A DNA stretch of 12,298 nucleotides, taken from Pseudomonadota bacterium (GTDB lineage: Bacteria > Pseudomonadota > Alphaproteobacteria > Acetobacterales > Acetobacteraceae). Where the stretch lies: the NCBI GenBank assembly GCA_021841985.1, contig JAKCCP010000341.1:1-12298 (forward strand), written 5' to 3'. Position numbers and translations under genes: made by a program. Each line of letters starts with the position of its first letter. The first letter of the stretch is position 1. Below, piece after piece: positions 7,764 through 12,298 of this stretch. The notes under the pieces are model-generated. The model ran no database searches, was not told the DNA's origin, and was given only the letters and a program-made list of their open reading frames with translations.

Positions 7764-8630
7764 TTATGTAATATGCACCGCTTGCACGGCTTCTTCCAGC
7801 TCCTGAAAACTCGGCATGTGCTCGTTCGGAGCCATTTTGCGGCCGGTTTCGATGCTGACCTGCGGGGCGTTGCCATGCAGATGGGCAACCAGGATGGCGC
7901 GGATTACCTCATAATAGCGCGATTCCTCCTCCACTACCCCCTTGAGCCTTGTCGCAATCGGCCCGGCCACGCCATAGGCGAGCAGCACACCGAGAAACGT
8001 GCCGACCAGGGCGCCGCCGATCATCTGGCCGAGCACCGCCGGCGGGTCGTTGATATGTGACATCGTTTTGATGACACCGAGCACGGCGGCGACAATGCCG
8101 AGCGCGGGCAGGGCGTCGGCGATGGTTTGCAGCGCGTGGGCGCCGTGCAGTTCCTCAAGCAGGGTCTTTTTCAGCTCGCGCGCCATCACATCCTCGATCT
8201 GGTAGGGGTCATCGGCGTTCATGCCCATCATGCGAAGATAGTCGCAGATCACCGCGGTGGCATGATGATTGGCGAGGATTTTCGGGTATTTCTGGAAAAT
8301 GCTGCTTTCGTTGGGCCGCTCGATATGCACCTCTAGTGCCATCAGCCCCTTGCTGGAGGCGAGCTTACAGAAATGGAAGAGCAGGCTCAGTAGTTCGACA
8401 TAGTCGGTTTTCTTGAACGCCGAGCCTTTCAGCGCCTTGCCGACGCCGCCGAGCGTGTGTTTCACGTCGTGCATCGAGTTGGCCATCAAAAGCGTGGCAC
8501 TCGCCGCCCCGCCAATCGAGACCAGCTCGAAGGGAATTGCGTCCATCAGCACGCTGATATTGCCGCCCGAAGCGATGAAGGTGCCAAAAACGCAGGCGAG
8601 CAGGAAGACCAGACCGCCGAGGATCAGCAT
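7764..8630 (-). CDS. motA: Flagellar motor stator protein MotA
   Basis: Inner-membrane subunit of the flagellar stator, which forms the ion channel with MotB and drives the rotor. At 288 residues it matches normal MotA length. Four membrane segments are visible: about 2-20, 30-50, 170-190 and 200-225. The cytoplasmic loop contains LEVHIERPNESSIFQKYP; Glu100 corresponds to the rotor-interacting Glu98 of E. coli MotA. The position matching Arg90 is Ser92, with Lys94 nearby possibly supplying the charge. The two conserved prolines are present: Pro175 in ALPALGIVAAVLGV and Pro224 in AYGVAGPIATRL. It starts 10 bases after the motB stop, with GAGG in the end of motB as ribosome site, so the pair is clearly co-transcribed. 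Residue alignments were made by eye. Confidence 0.95.
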   Translation of the reverse strand: MLILGGLVFLLACVFGTFIASGGNISVLMDAIPFELVSIGGAASATLLMANSMHDVKHTLGGVGKALKGSAFKKTDYVELLSLLFHFCKLASSKGLMALEVHIERPNESSIFQKYPKILANHHATAVICDYLRMMGMNADDPYQIEDVMARELKKTLLEELHGAHALQTIADALPALGIVAAVLGVIKTMSHINDPPAVLGQMIGGALVGTFLGVLLAYGVAGPIATRLKGVVEEESRYYEVIRAILVAHLHGNAPQVSIETGRKMAPNEHMPSFQELEEAVQAVHIT

Positions 8631-8640
8631 GGGCGACGCC

Positions 8641-9840
8641 TCATTTCGGTATGGTCACCAACGGGGCGGTCGGGGCGTCGGCCGGGGCGTGCTGGGCAGG
8701 TTTCGGCGGGGAAGCGGCCACGCGCAACACCACCACGGCGATGCGCCGGTTGGCGGCGGCGAGCGGGTCGCCAGGCAGCAGCAATTGGTGATCGGCGTGG
8801 CCGGTCACGGTTTCGAAGCGGCTTTCCGGCAGCCCGGAATCGGCGAGGAAGTGGCGTGTGGCATTGGCGCGCTCGGTCGAAAGATCCCAGTTCGATTTGC
8901 CCACCCCGCGATAGGGCGCGGCGTCGGTATAGCCTGCGATGGAAAGCCGCTCGGGCAGGCGGGCCAATGCCGGGGCGATTTTCGCCAGCAGTTTCTGCGC
9001 GCGCTCATTGGGGGCGGAAGCGCCGAGATCGAACATCGGGCGCTTTTCCTCGTCGAGGATCTGAATGCGCAGGCCCTCCGGCGTCTCGTCGATGGCGAGC
9101 TGCTTGGCGAATTCGCGCAAGCCCGGATCGTTCTCGATCGCCGCCTTGATTTCGCGCGCGGCTTGCTGGAATGCCGCCTCCTCGGCGCGCGCCGCTTCAC
9201 CGCTTTTCGCCGTCCCCGATGGGGGTAGCGGGGAGGTGATTGCGGCGGCTGGGGCCGGGGGCGGCGGCGGCGTGGCGGCGGCGGCGGATGCGGTGGCCGG
9301 CGCGCGCGCGCCCCCGGGCGCGTCCGGCCCGCTATCGCCGAGGCTGGGCTTGCCGGTCTCGGCGCGGAAGGTGCGGGCGTTGCCGGGCAGGCCGCCGCCG
9401 CTGCCGGCGGCTTCCTGACCGGAGGCGTTCACGTCCTCGGTCGGATCGGGGTCCATCTGGACCCGCGCCGGGGTCTGATCGCCGTCCTGGTCGGTGTCGG
9501 GCGATTCCTCGGCGGTGCCGGCGGTCACCTGCGCGGCACCGCGATTGGAGACCATCGAGCCTTCCTCGAACGGGGTCTTGCCGCCAAAGGGTTTGCCGGA
9601 ACCTGAGCTTTGGTGGGAAAAAACGTTGGATTTGCTGAAATAATCGGCGAGCCCCCGGCGCTGCTCCTCGGAGGTCGCGTTGATCAGCCACATCAGCAGG
9701 AAAAACGCCATCATCGCCGTGACGAAATCCGCGTAGGCGACTTTCCACGCGCCGCCGTGATGGCCTCCTTCGACCACCTCTTCCTTGCGGATCAAAACCG
9801 TTTTGGCGTTATCGCCCGCTTGCTTGCTTTTGCCTGCCAT
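8641..9840 (-). CDS. motB: Flagellar motor stator protein MotB
   Basis: Stator subunit anchored to peptidoglycan, with one membrane helix. The N-terminus is cytoplasmic and basic; the helix VAYADFVTAMMAFFLLMWL (about 35-52) carries the ion-accepting Asp38, equivalent to Asp32 of E. coli. A plug-like amphipathic stretch (TSEEQRRGLADYF, 56-68) follows. The OmpA-like peptidoglycan-binding domain is at about 225-375, with IAGYTDAAPYRG (301-312) and SNWDLSTERANATRHFL (316-332). Between them is a low-complexity linker of roughly 140 residues rich in Gly, Ala, Pro and Asp, including ATPPPPPAPAAA. This makes the protein 399 residues, well above the 308 of E. coli MotB. It ends in a short Pro/Ala tail. 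First gene of a motB-motA pair, the reverse of the usual order. The ribosome site is weak and lies in an inverted repeat. Confidence 0.95.
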   Translation of the reverse strand: MAGKSKQAGDNAKTVLIRKEEVVEGGHHGGAWKVAYADFVTAMMAFFLLMWLINATSEEQRRGLADYFSKSNVFSHQSSGSGKPFGGKTPFEEGSMVSNRGAAQVTAGTAEESPDTDQDGDQTPARVQMDPDPTEDVNASGQEAAGSGGGLPGNARTFRAETGKPSLGDSGPDAPGGARAPATASAAAATPPPPPAPAAAITSPLPPSGTAKSGEAARAEEAAFQQAAREIKAAIENDPGLREFAKQLAIDETPEGLRIQILDEEKRPMFDLGASAPNERAQKLLAKIAPALARLPERLSIAGYTDAAPYRGVGKSNWDLSTERANATRHFLADSGLPESRFETVTGHADHQLLLPGDPLAAANRRIAVVVLRVAASPPKPAQHAPADAPTAPLVTIPK

Positions 9841-9842
9841 TC

Positions 9843-9884
9843 GTCCGTGCCGCTCGTGCCCACGCGGGGAGAGAGTGCACGGAC
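9843..9884 (-). promoter_or_regulatory. 8-bp inverted repeat in the motB leader, next to the start codon
   Basis: In the motB message, GTCCGTGC (9884-9877) is perfectly complementary to GCACGGAC (9850-9843), with a 26-base loop. The second arm ends two bases before the ATG at 9840 and covers the place where a Shine-Dalgarno sequence would be. A folded message would hide the start region. It may control translation of the stator, or it could be a protein-binding site in DNA. No clear promoter is seen in the 82-base gap to the upstream gene. Confidence 0.45.
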
Positions 9885-9922
9885 TTCTTTAACCGCGAGC
9901 TAACGTGGAAAGCCGGCCGCGT

Positions 9923-10726
9923 TCAATCGCGCCAGGAAGGATCGCACCGGTCGAGCAGGCGCAGCATCGCCGGCCACTCAAGCAGGCCAAAGCGCCGCCG
10001 CGTCTCAGGGCGATAGAGATGCGCGGCATGCGCGATCACATTTTCGGGGGGCAGGAGCAGCTCGGTGCGCGCGGCCATGGCATCCACCTGGGCGCGGCAG
10101 GCCATCTCCAGCCAATACATGGCGTTGAACGCCTCGGCCACCGTCGGCGCGGCGGTGAGCAGGCCGTGATTGCGGAGGATCATGCAGGTGGCCGAACCGA
10201 GATCGGCGACCAGGCGAGCGCGCTCGGCGGGATCGACGGCGGGACCCTCATAGTCGTGATAGGCCACGGGCAGACAGCGCATCGCGGTCTGGGTGAGCGG
10301 CAGCAGGCCCGAGCGCATTGCCGAGACCGCCATGCCAGCGCGCGTATGGGTGTGGATGACGCAACCGACCTCGCGGCGCGCGGCATGCACGGCGCTGTGG
10401 ATGACATAGCCCGCAGGGTTGACGCCAATGTCTCGATGCGGGTTGAGCAGCTCGTTGCCCGCGAGATCGATGGTGATCAGGCTGGAGGCGGTGATTTCCT
10501 CGTAGAGCCAGCCGAACGGGTTGATCAGCAGTCGCTCCTCGCCCCCGGCTTCCGGGGTGCTGGGGACACGCACCGTGATGTGATTATAGACCAGATCGCT
10601 CATGCCGTAATGGGCGACGAGCCGGTAGCAGGCGGCGCCATCGAGCCGTGCCTGCCATTCCGCCGGCGCGACCTGCCCCGCGACCGTGGCCAGGGTGATC
10701 GGCGGGCGGGTGATGGTATCGGCCAT
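9923..10726 (-). CDS. Class II aldolase/adducin-family protein
   Basis: Metal-dependent protein of the class II aldolase/adducin fold, 267 residues. The zinc ligands are present: His125 and His127 in VIHTHTRAGM and His187 in LRNHGLLT. The phosphate-binding region resembles NHITVRVP (48-55) and LLINPFGWLYEEI (66-78). The catalytic Glu of fuculose-phosphate aldolase, expected in the helix before the HTH ligands, appears to be Gly106 (NPAGYVIHSAVH), as in many members annotated only as class II aldolase/adducin family. True aldolase activity is therefore doubtful; decarboxylase, epimerase or other metal chemistry is possible. AAGGAGGGAG just before the ATG gives a strong ribosome site. It lies 24 bases after the methyltransferase stop, so it is probably in the same transcript, but no pathway link between the two is evident. 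Confidence 0.87.
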   Translation of the reverse strand: MADTITRPPITLATVAGQVAPAEWQARLDGAACYRLVAHYGMSDLVYNHITVRVPSTPEAGGEERLLINPFGWLYEEITASSLITIDLAGNELLNPHRDIGVNPAGYVIHSAVHAARREVGCVIHTHTRAGMAVSAMRSGLLPLTQTAMRCLPVAYHDYEGPAVDPAERARLVADLGSATCMILRNHGLLTAAPTVAEAFNAMYWLEMACRAQVDAMAARTELLLPPENVIAHAAHLYRPETRRRFGLLEWPAMLRLLDRCDPSWRD

Positions 10727-10750
10727 GATTCTCCCTCCTTTCGCTCTCGT

Positions 10751-11722
10751 CTACCGGTGCCGCCCGGCGAGGCGGCGGAGTGGCGCGGTGAGACGGTAGG
10801 AGGGGCTCTCGAAATACTCCTTGAGCAGCGCGTCTGCCGCCTTGAGCCGCGCTTCCAATAGGGCGATTTCCGCGTCTTTCTCAGCGAGCTTGGCCATGCC
10901 CATGCGCACGTCATAGCGCGCGGCGTCGCGCTCGACCGCGTAGGACATGGAGCGGTGTTCGAGGGTGCGCACCTGCCGGTCGAGCCGGCGGAGATAGAGC
11001 GTCGAGGCGGTCTCGGCGCGGCGGCGCTCGGCGAGTTCGGCATAATGAAAGCCGAAGATCTCGGGATGGATGAGATCGGCCGCGGCATCGACCGGCCAGC
11101 CGCGAGAGGCGGCATCGGCCGCGAGACGGGCCAGCCCCGCCGCGTTGCCATAGATAAAAATATTCTGGCGATACCAGAAGGGAATTTTTTCTATCCCCCA
11201 GATACGCGGGCGGATGAGGTCGCGGGGCTGATAGCAGTGGGCCGCGAAAAGCCCGGCCCAGTAGCTTGCCGGGCGCTCGTTGATATGGCTGGTGCCGCCT
11301 TGGCCGGGCAGCGCGGCGCTGAACAGCACGAGATCGGCGAGCGCGACCAGATCGGCGACCAGCCCGGGCCCGCGCTCGGGCGGCAGATGCTCGGCGACTT
11401 CGAGGGAGACCGCGAGATCGAATCGCCGGTTGAGCCGGATCGGGCGTTCGAGATCGACGCTCTGGAACGCCGCCGGCGCGATCGCCAGGGTCTCGGCCGG
11501 GGCGCCGCCGTCGAGGCCGAGAATATCGCGCGCGCCCGCCGCGTGAAATGCCGCGAGCCAGGCGCCGGCGCCGCAACCGATATCAACGACGCTCGCGATA
11601 CCAGGGACGAGTTCGCGGACGATCGGCACGACAATCGCCGCCGCGTCCGCCGAGCCCGCAACCTGGCCGGCGAAAAAATCCTCGTCATAAACCCGCCCCA
11701 GCTCGCCGCTTGCCGCACTCAT
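10751..11722 (-). CDS. SAM-dependent methyltransferase with C-terminal coiled coil
   Basis: Class I methyltransferase of 323 residues. SAM-binding motif I is VVDIGCGAGAW (45-55), followed by ILGLDGG near 70, SVDLERPIRL near 90 and AVSLEVAEHLPPERG (around 110), the usual order in the Methyltransf_11/23 fold. The part after about residue 230 is charged and heptad-like (RRRAETASTLYLRRLDRQVRTL, then KLAEKDAEIALLEARLKAAD) and ends in ESPSYRLTAPLRRLAGRHR. This tail is common in methyltransferases and glycosyltransferases of surface polysaccharide clusters. The substrate may thus be a glycan or lipid-linked sugar, but this is inference. The ATG overlaps the upstream dehydratase stop as ATGA, and GGGAGAAAA precedes it, so expression is likely coupled. 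No other polysaccharide gene is seen in the window. Confidence 0.87.
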   Translation of the reverse strand: MSAASGELGRVYDEDFFAGQVAGSADAAAIVVPIVRELVPGIASVVDIGCGAGAWLAAFHAAGARDILGLDGGAPAETLAIAPAAFQSVDLERPIRLNRRFDLAVSLEVAEHLPPERGPGLVADLVALADLVLFSAALPGQGGTSHINERPASYWAGLFAAHCYQPRDLIRPRIWGIEKIPFWYRQNIFIYGNAAGLARLAADAASRGWPVDAAADLIHPEIFGFHYAELAERRRAETASTLYLRRLDRQVRTLEHRSMSYAVERDAARYDVRMGMAKLAEKDAEIALLEARLKAADALLKEYFESPSYRLTAPLRRLAGRHR

Positions 11723-12298
11723 GGATTTTCTCCCGGGGTTTCACCGCGCCCCGCATGTTCCAGGGCGCGGGCGTAAACCGCGCCATCGACATTGCCCCCG
11801 CTCAGCACCACCGCCACCACCTGGCCCTGGGCCTCGAAGGTGCCGGCCAGGAGGGCCGCCAGCGCGACCGCGCCGCCCGGCTCGACCACCAGCTTGAGAT
11901 GCTCGAAGGCAAACACCATCGCCGCCCGCACCTCGGCGTCACTCACCACCAGCCCGCCCGAGAGCAGGCGCTGGTTGAGCGCGAAGGTCAAGGCGCCGGG
12001 CATCGGCGAGAGCAGCGCATCGCAGAATGTTGAGCCGCCGGCCGGATTGGAAAGACGCTTGCCGGCAGCGAGCGAGCGCGCAGTGTCATCGGCGCCTTCC
12101 GGCTCGACGGCGAAAACCCGGCATCCCGGGGCTGCGCCCGAGGCGGCGAGCGCCGAGCCAGCGATCAGTCCGCCGCCCCCGGTCGGCACCAGGAGCGCGC
12201 TCGGGACGAGGCCGAGGGCGGCGCAGGTGGTGAAAATCTCGAGTGCCGCCGTGCCCTGCCCGGCGATGACATCGGCGTGATCGAAGGGCGGGATAAGG
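11719..12298 (-). CDS. PLP-dependent threonine/serine dehydratase (5' end outside window)
   Basis: C-terminal part, about 192 codons, of a fold-type II PLP enzyme that deaminates threonine or serine to a 2-oxo acid. Visible are IPPFDHADVIAGQGTAALEI, typical of the catabolic threonine dehydratase/serine racemase group, the Gly-rich phosphate-binding loop PTGGGGLIAGSA, FAVEPEGADD, and near the end LVVEPGGAVALAALLAG and VLSGGNVD. The catalytic lysine lies upstream of the window. The reading frame is open to the right edge, so a GTG at 12189 that could look like a start is internal. There is no room for the long regulatory ACT domains of biosynthetic IlvA, which favours the catabolic or racemase-like type. 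The stop overlaps the methyltransferase start by four bases. Confidence 0.9.
   Translation of the reverse strand, partial: LIPPFDHADVIAGQGTAALEIFTTCAALGLVPSALLVPTGGGGLIAGSALAASGAAPGCRVFAVEPEGADDTARSLAAGKRLSNPAGGSTFCDALLSPMPGALTFALNQRLLSGGLVVSDAEVRAAMVFAFEHLKLVVEPGGAVALAALLAGTFEAQGQVVAVVLSGGNVDGAVYARALEHAGRGETPGENP

Noticed and set aside
9240..9320. GC-rich simple repeat (GGC runs) as a separate repeat element
   Set aside because: It encodes the Ala/Pro-rich linker of MotB in frame and needs no other explanation.
9841..9922. Sigma-28-type flagellar promoter before motB (TTAAAG in the leader)
   Set aside because: A TAAA-like -35 is present but nothing like GCCGATAA follows at the required spacing.
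11719..12189. Treating the GTG at 12189 as the start of the dehydratase
   Set aside because: The frame is open to the window edge and the residues before it (VIAGQGTAALEI) are conserved family sequence, so the gene begins outside.

Overview
The window is chromosomal DNA of a GC-rich bacterium. Codon use, the Tat-type substrate-binding protein, the MotA/MotB sequences and the fatty-acid enzymes suggest an alphaproteobacterium, perhaps of the Acetobacteraceae/Rhodospirillales. That placement is an inference from composition and protein style, since there is no rRNA or other marker here. I see no tRNA, rRNA, CRISPR array, prophage or obvious defence system. Most of the window is ordinary metabolic and motility DNA.

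Layout: 1-862 (minus) is an IS1595-type transposase, broken by a frameshift at a TTTC TTTC tandem and cut by the window edge. 991-2262 (minus) is a major-facilitator transporter. 2263-2778 is a partly AT-rich gap with a good ribosome-binding site in front of what looks like a decayed secreted-protein start. 2779-3999 (minus) is a periplasmic amino-acid/amide-type ABC substrate-binding protein without its permease or ATPase genes. 4000-4299 is a divergent control region with a 13-bp tandem direct repeat around TACGTA.

4300-7685 (plus) is a compact three-gene operon: thiolase, LCAD-type acyl-CoA dehydrogenase and YhdH/AcuI-type enoyl(acryloyl)-CoA reductase. It has a 12-bp gap, then a GTGA overlap, and ends at an intrinsic terminator that overlaps the last stop codon. 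The set implies acyl-CoA breakdown or remodelling. No hydratase or 3-hydroxyacyl-CoA dehydrogenase is encoded here, so those steps must come from elsewhere.

7764-12298 is a minus-strand run: PLP-dependent threonine/serine dehydratase (5' end outside the window), SAM methyltransferase with a coiled-coil tail (ATGA overlap), class II aldolase/adducin-family protein, motB and motA. The stator pair is in the order motB-motA, is separate from other flagellar genes, and has a perfect 8-bp inverted repeat in the motB leader ending 2 bases before the start codon.

Points most worth checking are the tandem TACGTA repeat, the motB leader stem, the opposed enzyme chemistry in the acyl-CoA operon, and the broken transposase. 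None amounts to clear evidence of a wholly new system.
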